NCBI RefSeq assembly: GCF_052857255.1
Contig: NC_135504.1
Coordinates: forward strand, 143,122,121-143,186,120
Direction of reading: 5' to 3'
Source: Amblyomma americanum
Taxonomy: Eukaryota; Arthropoda; Arachnida; Ixodida; Ixodidae
Length of the DNA: 64,000 nt
The translations under genes were made by a program, and so were the position numbers. Below are positions 1-10,200 of this stretch, piece by piece. Each line of letters begins with the position of its first letter. Position 1 is the stretch's first letter. Below the pieces are notes generated by a model. That model was not told where the DNA came from. It was given only the letters and a program-made list of their open reading frames with translations, and did not search any database.

Positions 1-25
1 TCGTGAATCTTGCTAGTTTCGACCT

Positions 26-130
26 AAAACGATGTATCCCGTTGTTTTGAGCCGGAATACAAGTTTTCGCGCAGTTCTGAGAGAAAAAGTTTACACCTTT
101 CTCTCGTGTACTCTTCGACGACTTGTAAAA
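26..130. other. Spaced A/T tracts within the monomer (example copy)
   Basis: Runs of four or five A or T occur at monomer positions 26-29, 45-48, 64-67, 84-88 and 127-130. Their centres are 27.5, 46.5, 65.5, 86 and 128.5. The first four are 19, 19 and 20.5 bp apart, close to two helical turns, and the fifth is about four turns further on. Phased A/T tracts are known to bend DNA and influence nucleosome placement, and this pattern repeats in most monomers. The spacing is seen in the sequence; bending is inference. Confidence 0.55.
58..127. other. Nested inverted repeats inside the monomer (example copy)
   Basis: Two nested dyads are visible in the reference monomer. The inner arms gagagaaa (79-86) and tttctctc (98-105) are perfect 8-bp inverted repeats around an 11-base spacer. 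The outer arms tacaagt (58-64) and acttgta (121-127) are a perfect 7-bp inverted repeat. Single-stranded DNA or an RNA transcript of either strand could fold into a two-tier hairpin. Most monomers keep both pairs. The subtype with an A-run (for example 1780-1915) and the gagat subtype (1095-1231) break the inner stem without a matching change in the other arm, so the sequence does not show selection on base pairing. Confidence 0.7.
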
Positions 131-137
131 TCGATGC

Positions 138-274
138 TCGTGAATCTTGCTAGTTTCGATCTAAAACGATGAATCCCGTTGTTTTGAGCCGGAATACAAG
201 TTTTCGCGAGGTTCTGAGAGAAAAAGTTTACACCTTTCTCTCGTCTACTCTTCGACGACTTGTAAAATCGATGC
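138..274. repeat. Monomer subtype: gatgaatcccg / cgaggttctg
   Basis: This subtype is marked by gatgaatcccg in place of gatgtatcccg and by cgcgaggttctgag in place of cgcgcagttctgag. It normally follows a gtgtactc monomer and precedes an aactatgtaac or gcgaatc monomer. It recurs across the window, for example near 2760, 3720, 6180, 8510, 10560, 18500, 28340 and 33950. Relatives with gattaatcccg occur near 51.72, 53.36, 55.82 and 57.45 kb. Confidence 0.85.
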
Positions 275-411
275 TCGTGAATCTTGCTAGTTTCGATCTG
301 AAACTATGTAACCCGTTGTTTTGAGCCGGAATACAAGTTTTCGCGCAGTTCTGAGAGAAAAAGATTACACCTTTCTCTCGTCTACTCTTCGACGACTTGT
401 AAAATCGATGC
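275..411. repeat. Monomer subtype: aaactatgtaacccg
   Basis: The subtype carries aaactatgtaacccg where most monomers have aaacgatgtatcccg. Some copies also carry aagattacacc (here, and near 2960, 5830 and 6380). It usually follows the cgaggttctg subtype. Copies also lie near 24.10, 26.56, 39.55, 44.75 and 47.21 kb. Copies near 51.85, 53.50, 55.94 and 57.58 kb read aacctg, a change confined to the right-hand part of the window. Confidence 0.8.
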
Positions 412-822
412 TCGCGAATCTTGCTAGTTTCAATCTAAAACGACGTATCCCGTTGTTTTGAGCCGAAATACAAGTTTTCGCGCAGTTCTGAGAGAAAAAG
501 TTTACACCTTTCTCTCGTCTACTCTTCGACGACTCGTAAAATCGATGCTCATGAATCTTGCTAGATTCGATCTAAAATGATGTATCCCGTTGTTTTGAGC
601 CGGAATACAAGTTCTCGCGCAGTTCTGAGAGAAAAAGTTTACACATTTCTCTCGTCTACTCTTCGACGACTTGTAATATCGATGCTCGTGAATCTTGCTA
701 GTTTCGATCTAAAACGATGTAACCCGTTGTTTTGAGCCGGAATACAAGTTTTCGCGCAGTTCTGAGAGAAAAAGTTTACACCTTTCTCTCGTCTACTCTT
801 CGACAACTTGTAAAATCGATGC

Positions 823-957
823 TCGTGAATCTTGCTAGTTTCAATCTAAAACGACGTATCCCGTTGTTTTTAGCCGGAATACAAGTATTCGCGAACTTCT
901 GAGAGAAAAATTTACAATTTCTCTCGTCTACTCTTCGAAGACTTGTAAAATCGATGC
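823..957. repeat. Short monomer (135 bp), tttttagcc / cgaacttctg variant
   Basis: This copy is 135 bp, 2 bp short of the standard length. It shows tttcaatc, gacgtatcccgttgtttttagcc, aagtattcgcg, a shortened aaaaatttacaattt and gaagacttg. It is an aberrant relative of the common 136-bp subtype exemplified at 11488-11623. Confidence 0.8.
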
Positions 958-1094
958 TCGTGAATCTTGCTACTTTCGACCTAAAACGATGTATCCCGTT
1001 GTTTTGAGCCGGAATACAAGTTTTCGCGCAGTTCTGAGAGAAAAAGTTTACACCTTTCTCTCGTGCACTCTTCGACGACTTGTAATATCGATGC

Positions 1095-1231
1095 TCGTGG
1101 ATCTTGCTAGTTTCAATCTAAAACGATGTATCCCGTTGTTTTGAGCCGGAATACAAGTTTTCGCGCAGTTCTGAGATAAAAAGTTTACACCTTTCTCTCG
1201 TCTAGTCTTCGACGACTTGTAAAATCGATGC
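1095..1231. repeat. Monomer subtype: tggatcttgc / gagataaaaag / ctagtcttcgacg
   Basis: The subtype is marked by gtggatc (gtgaatc elsewhere), tttcaatc, gagataaaaag, which breaks the inner inverted repeat, and ctagtc in place of ctactc. It is followed by the gaaccttgctgg subtype in almost every copy and so serves as a phase marker. Copies lie near 11.77, 14.65, 21.77, 31.47, 37.08 and 42.28 kb, and also near 52.93, 57.02, 58.39, 58.66, 59.89 and 60.98 kb. Confidence 0.85.
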
Positions 1232-1368
1232 TCGTGAACCTTGCTGGTTTTGATCTAAAACGATGTATCCCGTTGTTTTGAGCCAGAAAACAAGTTTTCG
1301 CGCAGTTCTGAGAGAAAAAGTTTACACCTTTCTCTCGTGTACTCTTCGACGACGTGTAAAATCGATGC
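1232..1368. repeat. Monomer subtype: gaaccttgctgg / gagccagaaaacaag
   Basis: The subtype is marked by gaaccttgctggttttgatc and gagccagaaaacaag. It recurs in fixed position in the 18-mer and in the 10/11-mer repeats, for example near 11.90, 13.27, 14.78, 21.90, 24.22, 26.68, 31.60, 37.21, 39.67, 42.41 and 44.87 kb. In the right part of the window (from about 49.8 kb) the same position often reads ggtttcgatc, a separate sublineage. Confidence 0.85.
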
Positions 1369-1505
1369 TCGTGAATCTTGCCAGTTTCGACCTAAAACAA
1401 TGTAACCTTTTGTTTTGAGCCGGAATACAAGTTTTCGCGCCGTTCTGAGAGAAAAAGTTCACACCTTTCTCTCGTCTACTCTTCGACGACTCGTAAAATC
1501 GATGC

Positions 1506-1915
1506 TCATGAATTTTGCTAGTTTCGATCTAAAACGATGTATCCCGTTGTTTTGAGCCGGAATACAAGTTTTCGCGCAGTTCTGAGAGAAAAAGTTTACA
1601 CCTTTCTCTCGTCTAGTCTTCGGCGACTCGTAAAATCGATGCTCATGAATTTTGCTAGTTTCGATCTAAAACGATATATCCCGTTGTATTGAGCCGGAAT
1701 ACAAGTTTTCGCGCAGATCGGAGAGAAAAAGTTTACACCTTTCTCTCGTCTACTCCTCGACGACTTGTAAAATCGATGCTCGTGAATCATGCTAGTTTCG
1801 ATCTAAACGATGTATCCCGTTGTTTTGAGCCGGAATACAAGTTTTCGCGCAGTTCTGAAAAAAAACGTTTACACCTTTCTCTCGTGTTCTCTTCGACGAC
1901 TTGTGAAATCGATGC
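1506..1915. repeat. Marker trio of monomers (137 + 137 + 136 bp)
   Basis: These three consecutive monomers form the most recognisable module in the window. The first (1506-1642) has ctcatgaattttgc and ctagtcttcggcgactcg. The second (1643-1779) has gatatatcccgttgtattgag, cgcagatcggagag and ctactcctcgacg. The third (1780-1915, 136 bp) has gaatcatgctag, a one-base deletion giving cgatctaaacgatg, an A-run in place of gagagaaaaa, gtgttctc and gtgaaatcg. The trio or parts of it recur about 30 times at spacings that are whole numbers of monomers (for example 684, 820, 956, 1641 and 2461 bp). It also produces the recurring short open frames on both strands, which I judge to be non-coding. Confidence 0.88.
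1796..1812. other. Partial CENP-B-box-like motif in the one-base-deleted subtype (example)
   Basis: In the 136-bp monomer of the marker trio, loss of one A makes tTTCGatctAaaCGatg. Against the CENP-B box core nTTCGnnnnAnnCGGGn, seven of the nine fixed positions match; the final GG is AT. The common monomer, with one more A, does not fit the spacing. The match is visible in every copy of this subtype but may be chance, because the parent monomer is already rich in TTCG and ACG. Confidence 0.25.
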
Positions 1916-4250
1916 TCGTGAATCTTGCTAGATTCGATCTAAAACGATGTTTCCCGTTGTTTTGAGCCGGAATACAAATTTTCGCGCAGTTCTGAGAGAA
2001 AAAGTTTACACATTTCTCTCGTCTACTCTTCGACGACTTGTAATATCGATGCTCGTGAATCTTGCTAGTTTCGATCTAAAACGATGTAACCCGTTGTTTT
2101 GAGCCGGAATACAAGTTTTCGCGCAGTTCTGAGAGAAAAAATTTACACCTTTCTCTCGTCTACTCTTCGACAACTTGTAAAATCGATGCTCGTGAATCTT
2201 GCTAGTTTCAATCTAAAACGATGTATCCCGTTGTTTTGAGCCGGAATACAAGTTTTCGCGAAGTTCTGACAGAAAAATTTACACCTTTCTCTCGTCTACT
2301 CTTCGAAGACTTGTAAAATCGATGCTCGTGAATCTTGCTACTTTCGACCTAAAACGATGTATCCCGTTGTTTTGAGCCGGAATACAAGTTTTCGCGCAGT
2401 TCTGAGAGAAAAAGTTTACACCTTTCTCTCGTGTACTCTTCGACGACTTGTAATATCGATGCTCGTGGATCTTGCTAGTTTCGATCTAAAACGATGTATC
2501 CCGTTGTTTTGAGCCGGAATACAAGTTTTCGCGCAGTTCTGAGAGAAAAAGTTTACACCTTTCTCTCGTCTATATTCGACGACTTGTAAAATCGATGGTC
2601 GTGAAACTTGCTAGTTTCGACCTAAAACGATGTATCCCGTTGTTTTGAGCCGGAATACAAGTTTTCGCGCAGTTCTGAGAGAAAAAGTTTACACCTTTCT
2701 CTCGTGTACTCTTCGACGACTTGTAAAATCGATGCTCGTGAATCTTGCTAGTTTCGATCTAAAACGATGAATCCCGTTGTTTTGAGCCGGAATACAAGTT
2801 TTCGCGAGGTTCTGAGAGAAAAAGTTTACACCTTTCTCTCGTCTACTCTTCGACGACTTGTAAAATCGATGCTCGTGAATCTTGCTAGTTTCGATCTGAA
2901 ACTATGTAACCCGTTGTTTTGAGCCGGAATACAAGTTTTCGCGCAGTTCTGAGAGAAAAAGATTACACCTTTCTCTCGTCTACTCTTCGACGACTTGTAA
3001 AATCGATGCTCGCGAATCTTGCTAGTTTCAATCTAAAACGACGTATCCCGTTGTTTTGAGCCGAAATACAAGTTTTCGCGCAGTTCTGAGAGAAAAAGTT
3101 TACACCTTTCTCTCGTCTACTCTTCGACGACTCGTAAAATCGATGCTCATGAATTTTGCTAGTTTCGATCTAAAACGATGTATCCCGTTGTTTTGATCCG
3201 GAATACAAGTTTTCGCGCAGTTCTGAGAGAAAAAGTTTACACCTTTCTCTCGTCTAGTCTTCGGGGACTCGTAAAATCGATGCTCATGAATTTTGCTAGT
3301 TTCGATCTAAAACGATATATCCCGTTGTATTGAGCCGGAATACAAGTTTTCGCGCAGATCGGAGAGAAAAAGTTTACACCTTTCTCTCGTCTACTCCTCG
3401 ACGACTTGTAAAATCGATGCTCGTGAATCATGCTAGTTTCGATCTAAACGATGTATCCCGTTGTTTTGAGCCGGAATACAAGTTTTCGCGCAGTTCTGAA
3501 AAAAAAAGTTTACACCTTTCTCTCGTGTTCTCTTCGACGACTTGTGAAATCGATGCTCGTGAATCTTGCTAGATTCGATCTAAAACGATGTATCCCGTTG
3601 TTTTGAGCCGGAATACAAGTTTTCGCGCAGTTCTGAGAGAAAAAGTTTACACCTTTCTCTCGTGTACTCTTCGACGACTTGTAAAATCGATGCTCGTGAA
3701 TCTTGCTAGTTTCGATCTAAAACGATGAATCCCGTTGTTTTGAGCCGGAATACAAGTTTTCGCGAGGTTCTGAGAGAAAAAGTTTACACCTTTCTCTCGT
3801 CTACTCTTCGACGACTTGTAAAATCGATGCTCGTGAATCTTGCTAGTTTCGATCTAAAACTATGTAACCCGTTGTTTTGAGCCGGAATACAAGTTTTCGC
3901 GCAGTTCTGAGAGAAAAAGTTTACACCTTTCTCTCGTCTACTCTTCGACGACTTGTAAAATCGATGCTCGCGAATCTTGCTAGTTTCAATCTAAAACGAC
4001 GTATCCCGTTGTTTTGAGCCGAAATACAAGTTTTCGCGCAGTTCTGAGAGAAAAAGTTTACACCTTTCTCTCGTCTACTCTTCGACGACTCGTAAAATCG
4101 ATGCTCATGAATTTTGCTAGTTTCGATCTAGAACGATGTATCCCGTTGTTTTGAGCCGGAATACAAGTTTTCGCGCAGTTCTGAGAGAAAAAGTTTACAC
4201 CTTTCTCTCGTCTAGTCTTCGGCGACTCGTAAAATCGATGCTCATGAATG

Positions 4251-7200
4251 TTGCTAGTTTCGATCTAAAACGATATATCCCGTTGTATTGAGCCGGAATA
4301 CAAGTTTTCGCGCAGATCGGAGAGAAAAAGTTTACACCTTTCTCTCGTCTACTCCTCGACGACTTGTAAAATCGATGCTCGTGAATCATGCTAGTTTCGA
4401 TCTAAACGATGTATCTCGTTGTTTTGAGCCGGAATACAAGTTTTCGCGCAGTTCTGAAAAAAAAAGTTTACACCTTTCTCTCGTGTTCTCTTCGACGACT
4501 TGTGAAATCGATGCTCGTGAATCTTGCTAGATTCGATCTAAAACGATGTATCCCGTTGTTTTGAGCCGGAATACAAGTTTTCGCGCAGTTCTGAGAGAAA
4601 AAGTTTACACATTTCTCTCGTCTACTCTTCGACGACTTGTTATATCGATGCTCGTGAATCTTGCTAGTTTCGATCTAAAACGATGTAACCCGTTGTTTTG
4701 AGCCGGAATACAAGTTTTCGCGCAGTTCTGAGAGAAAAAGTTTACACCTTTCTCTCGTCTACTCTTCGACAACTTGTAAAATCGATGCTCGCGAATCTTG
4801 CTAGTTTCAATCTAAAACGACGTATCCCATTGTTTTTAGCCGGAATACAAGTTTTCGCGAAGTTCTGAGAGAAAAATTTACACCTGTCTCTCGTCTACTC
4901 TTCGAAGACTTGTAAAATCGATGCTCGTGAATCTTGCTACTTTCGACCTAAAACGATGTATCCCGTTGTTTTGAGCCGGAATACAAGTTTTCGCGCAGTT
5001 CTGAGAGAAAAAGTTTAAACCTTTCTCTCGTCTACTCTTCGACGACTTGTAAAATCGATGCTCGCGAATCTTGCTAGTTTCAATCTAAAACGACGTATCC
5101 CGTTGTTTTGAGCCGAAATACAAGTTTTCGCGCAGTTCTGAGAGAAAAAGTTTTCACCTTTCTCTCGTCTACTCTTCGACGACTCGTAAAATCGATGCTC
5201 ATGAATTTTGCTAGTTTCGATCTAAAACGATGTATCCCGTTGTTTTGATTCGGAATACAAGTTTTCGCGCAGTTCTGAGAGAAAACGTTTACACCTTTCT
5301 CTCGTCTAGTCTTCGGGGACTCGTAAAATCGATGCTCATGAATTTTGCTAGTTTCGATCTAAAACGATATATCCCGTTGTATTAAGCCGGAATACAAGTT
5401 TTCGCGCAGATCGGAGAGAAAAAGTTTACACCTTTCTCTCGTCTACTCCTCGACGACTTGTAAAATCGATGCTCGTGAATCATGCTAGTTTCGATCTAAA
5501 CGATGTATCCCGTTGTTTTGAGCCGGAATACAAGTTTTCGCGCAGTTCTGAAAAAAAAGTTTACACCTTTCTCTCGTGTTCTCTTCGACGACTTGTGAAA
5601 TCGATGCTCGTGAATCTTGCTAGATTCGATCTAAAACGATGTATCCCGTTGTTTTGAGCCGGAATACAAGTTTTCGCGCAGTTCTGAGAGAAAAAGTTTA
5701 CACCTTTCTCTCGTGTACTCTTCGACGACTTGTAAAATCGATGCTCGTGAATCTTGCTAGTTTCGATCTGAAACTATGTAACCCGTTGTTTTGAGCCGGA
5801 ATACAAGTTTTCGCGCAGTTCTGAGAGAAAAAGATTACACCTTTCTCTCGTCTACTCTTCGACGACTTGTGAAATCGATGCTCGTGAATCTTGCTAGATT
5901 CGATCTAAAACGATGTATCCCGTTGTTTTGAGCCGGAATACAAGTTTTCGCGCAGTTCTGAGAGAAAAAGTTTACACCTTTCTCTCGTCTATATTCGACG
6001 ACTTGTAAAATCGATGGTCGTGAATCTTGCTAGTTTCGACCTAAAACGATGTATCCCGTTGTTTTGAGCCGGAATACAAGTTTTCGCGCAGTTCTGAGAG
6101 AAAAAGTTTACACCTTTCTCTCGTGTACTCTTCGACGACTTGTAAAATCGATGCTCGTGAATCTTGCTAGTTTCGATCTAAAACGATGAATCCCGTTGTT
6201 TTGAGCCGGAATACAAGTTTTCGCGAGGTTCTGAGAGAAAAAGTTTACACCTTTCTCTCGTCTACTCTTCGACGACTTGTAAAATCGATGCTCGTGAATC
6301 TTGCTAGTTTCGATCTGAAACTATGTAACCCGTTGTTTTGAGCCGGAATACAAGTTTTCGCGCAGTTCTGAGAGAAAAAGATTACACCTTTCTCTCGTCT
6401 ACTCTTCGACGACTTGTAAAATCGATGCTCGCGAATCTTGCTAGTTTCAATCTAAAACGACGTATCCCGTTGTTTTGAGCCGAAATACAAGTTTTCGCGC
6501 AGTTCTGAGAGAAAAAGTTTACACCTTTCTCTCGTCTACTCTTCGACGACTCGTAAAATCGATGCTCATGAATTTTGCTAGTTTCGATCTAAAACGATGT
6601 ATCCCGTTGTTTTGATCCGGAATACAAGTTTTCGCGCAGTTCTGAGAGAAAAAGTTTACACCTTTCTCTCGTCTAGTCTTCGGGGACTCGTAAAATCGAT
6701 GCTCATGAATTTTGCTAGTTTCGATCTAAAACGATATATCCCGTTGTATTGAGCCGGAATACAAGTTTTCGCGCAGATCGGAGAGAAAAAGTTTACACCT
6801 TTCTCTCGTCTACTCCTCGACGACTTGTAAAATCGATGCTCGTGAATCATGCTAGTTTCGATCTAAACGATGTATCTCGTTGTTTTGAGCCGGAATACAA
6901 GTTTTCGCGCAGTTCTGAAAAAAAAAGTTTACACCTTTCTCTCGTGTTCTCTTCGACGACTTGTGAAATCGATGCTCGTGAATCTTTCTAGATTCGATCT
7001 AAAACGATGTATCCCGTTGTTTTGAGCCGGAATACAAGTTTTCGCGCAGTTCTGAGAGAAAAAGTTTACACATTTCTCTCGTCTACTCTTCGACGACTTG
7101 TTATATCGATGCTCGTGAATCTTGCTAGTTTCGATCTAAAACGATGTAACCCGTTGTTTTGAGCCGGAATACAAGTTTTCGCGCAGTTCTGAGAGAAAAA

Positions 7201-10200
7201 GTTTACACCTTTCTCTCGTCTACTCTTCGACAACTTGTAAAATCGATGCTCGCGAATCTTGCTAGTTTCAATCTAAAACGACGTATCCCATTGTTTTTAG
7301 CCGGAATACAAGTTTTCGCGAAGTTCTGAGAGAAAAATTTACACCTGTCTCTCGTCTACTCTTCGAAGACTTGTAAAATCGATGCTCGTGAATCTTGCTA
7401 CTTTCGACCTAAAACGATGTATCCCGTTGTTTTGAGCCGGAATACAAGTTTTCGCGCAGTTCTGAGAGAAAAAGTTTAAACCTTTCTCTCGTCTACTCTT
7501 CGACGACTTGTAAAATCGATGCTCGCGAATCTTGCTAGTTTCAATCTAAAACGACGTATCCCGTTGTTTTGAGCCGAAATACAAGTTTTCGCGCAGTTCT
7601 GAGAGAAAAAGTTTTCACCTTTCTCTCGTCTACTCTTCGACGACTCGTAAAATCGATGCTCATGAATTTTGCTAGTTTCGATCTAAAACGATGTATCCCG
7701 TTGTTTTGATTCGGAATACAAGTTTTCGCGCAGTTCTGAGAGAAAACGTTTACACCTTTCTCTCGTCTAGTCTTCGGGGACTCGTAAAATCGATGCTCAT
7801 GAATTTTGCTAGTTTCGATCTAAAACGATATATCCCGTTGTATTAAGCCGGAATACAAGTTTTCGCGCAGATCGGAGAGAAAAAGTTTACACCTTTCTCT
7901 CGTCTACTCCTCGACGACTTGTAAAATCGATGCTCGTGAATCATGCTAGTTTCGATCTAAACGATGTATCCCGTTGTTTTGAGCCGGAATACAAGTTTTC
8001 GCGCAGTTCTGAAAAAAAAGTTTACACCTTTCTCTCGTGTTCTCTTCGACGACTTGTGAAATCGATGCTCGTGAATCTTGCTAGATTCGATCTAAAACGA
8101 TGTATCCCGTTGTTTTGAGCCGGAATACAAGTTTTCGCGCAGTTCTGAGAGAAAAAGTTTACACCTTTCTCTCGTGTACTCTTCGACGACTTGTAAAATC
8201 GATGCTCGTGAATCATGCTAGTTTCGATCTAAACGATGTATCCCGTTGTTTTGAGCCGGAATACAAGTTTTCGCGCAGTTCTGAAAAAAAAAGTTTACAC
8301 CTTTCTCTCGTGTTCTCTTCGACGACTTGTGAAATCGATGCTCGTGAATCTTGCTAGATTCGATCTAAAACGATGTATCCCGTTGTTTTGAGCCGGAATA
8401 CAAGTTTTCGCGCAGTTCTGAGAGAAAAAGTTTACACCTTTCTCTCGTGTACTCTTCGACGACTTGTAAAATCGATGCTCGTGAATCTTGCTAGTTTCGA
8501 TCTAAAACGATGAATCCCGTTGTTTTGAGCCGGAATACAAGTTTTCGCGAGGTTCTGAGAGAAAAAGTTTACACCTTTCTCTCGTCTACTCTTCGACGAC
8601 TTGTAAAATCGATGGTCGTGAATCTTGCTAGTTTCGATCTAAAACTATGTAACCCGTTGTTTTGAGCCGGAATACAAGTTTTCGCGCAGTTCTGAGAGAA
8701 AAAGTTTACACCTTTCTCTCGTCTACTCTTCGACGACTTGTAAAATCGATGCTCGCGAATCTTGCTAGTTTCAATCTAAAACGACGTATCCCGTTGTTTT
8801 GAGCCGAAATACAAGTTTTCGCGCAGTTCTGAGAGAAAAAGTTTACACCTTTCTCTCGTCTACTCTTCGACGACTCGTAAAATCGATGCTCATGAATTTT
8901 GCTAGTTTTGATCTAGAACGATGTATCCCGTTGTTTTGAGCCGGAATACAAGTTTTCGCGCAGTTCTGAGAGAAAAAGTTTACACCTTTCTCTCGTCTAG
9001 TCTTCGGCGACTCGTAAAATCGATGCTCATGAATTTTGCTAGTTTCGATCTAAAACGATATATCCCGTTGTATTGAGCCGGAATACAAGTTTTCGCGCAG
9101 ATCGGAGAGAAAAAGTTTACACCTTTCTCTCGTCTACTCCTCGACGACTTGTAAAATCGATGCTCGTGAATCAGGCTAGTTTCGATCTAAACGATGTATC
9201 TCGTTGTTTTGAGCCGGAATACAAGTTTTCGCGCAGTTCTGAAAAAAAAAGTTTACACCTTTCTCTCGTGTTCTCTTCGACGACTTGTGAAATCGATGCT
9301 CGTGAATCTTGCCAGATTCGATCTAAAACGATGTATCCCGTTGTTTTGAGCCGGAATACAAGTTTTCGCGCAGTTCTGAGAGAAAAAGTTTACACATTTC
9401 TCTCGTCTACTCTTCGACGACTTGTTATATCGATGCTCGTGAATCTTGCTAGTTTCGATCTAAAACGATGTAACCCGTTGTTTTGAGCCGGAATACAAGT
9501 TTTCGCGCAGTTCTGAGAGAAAAAGTTTACACCTTTCTCTCGTCTACTCTTCGACAACTTGTAAAATCGATGCTCGCGAATCTTGCTAGTTTCAATCTAA
9601 AACGACGTATCCCATTGTTTTTAGCCGGAATACAAGTTTTCGCGAAGTTCTGAGAGAAAAATTTACACCTTTCTCTCGTCTACTCTTCGAAGACTTGTAA
9701 AATCGATGCTCGTGAATCTTGCTACTTTCGACCTAAAACGATGTATCCCGTTGTTTTGAGCCGGAATACAAGTTTTCGCGCAGTTCTGAGAGAAAAAGTT
9801 TAAACCTTTCTCTCGTCTACTCTTCGACGACTTGTAAAATCGATGCTCGCGAATCTTGCTAGTTTCAATCTAAAACGACGTATCCCGTTGTTTTGAGCCG
9901 AAATACAAGTTTTCGCGCAGTTCTGAGAGAAAAAGTTTTCACCTTTCTCTCGTCTACTCTTCGACGACTCGTAAAATCGATGCTCATGAATTTTGCTAGT
10001 TTCGATCTAAAACGATGTATCCCGTTGTTTTGATCCGGAATACAAGTTTTCGCGCAGTTCTGAGAGAAAACGTTTACACCTTTCTCTCGTCTAGTCTTCG
10101 GGGACTCGTAAAATCGATGCTCATGAATTTTGCTAGTTTCGATCTAAAACGATATATCCCGTTGTATTGAGCCGGAATACAAGTTTTCGCGCAGATCGGA

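Larger units (their letters stand above)
1..137. repeat. Reference monomer (137 bp)
   Basis: This copy is used as the coordinate system for monomer positions elsewhere in this annotation. The phase is arbitrary and starts at tcgtgaatct. The typical monomer has 30 C, 27 G and 11 CpG. Recognisable parts are an AAAA run at 26-29, cccgttgttttgagccgg at about 38-55, gttttcgcg at 63-71, a purine-rich block gagagaaaaag at 79-89, its inverted partner tttctctc at 98-105, ttcgacgacttgt at 114-126 and the palindrome ATCGAT at 130-135. Because 137 is not a multiple of 3, any reading frame changes phase at each monomer, so the array cannot encode a simple repeat protein across copies. Confidence 0.97.
1..548. 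repeat. Four-monomer block, recurs at 2599 and 6018
   Basis: The order of subtypes here (gacc monomer; gatgaatcccg with cgaggttctg; gaaactatgtaacccg with aagattacacc; gcgaatc with gacgtatcccg and gccgaaatac) is repeated from 2599 and again from 6018. The first offset is 2598 bp, or 19 monomers less 5 bp. The two later copies are preceded by the shortened sequence ctatattcgacgac and by atggtcg in place of atgctcg, so they are closer to each other than to this first copy. Confidence 0.8.
1..4250. repeat. Region 1: mixed, partly ordered monomer array
   Basis: Repeats of several lengths overlap here. Monomers 549-1095 reappear from 1916 (offset 1367 bp, ten monomers less 3). The block 1-548 reappears from 2599. 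The marker trio at 1506-1915 reappears from about 3147 (offset 1641 bp, twelve monomers less 3) and from about 4105 (a further 958 bp, seven monomers less 1). No single HOR period dominates. There is no gene or non-satellite sequence. Confidence 0.8.

Noticed and set aside
79..105. Hairpin gagagaaa…tttctctc as a transcription terminator
   Set aside because: It occurs in most monomers, is not GC-rich, is not placed after any gene, and the context is eukaryotic satellite.
1643..1779. TATA-like gatatatccc as a promoter
   Set aside because: It is a single-base variant of gatgtatccc with no coding region downstream and no other promoter element.
9073..9486. 137-codon open frame on the + strand (a similar one at 17423-17836), and about 90 other frames of 61-101 codons on both strands
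   Set aside because: They are the satellite itself read in frame over one to three monomers. The same short peptide recurs wherever the marker trio recurs, and frames open on both strands over the same bases. Monomer length is not a multiple of 3, and there is no codon bias, start context or recognisable domain.
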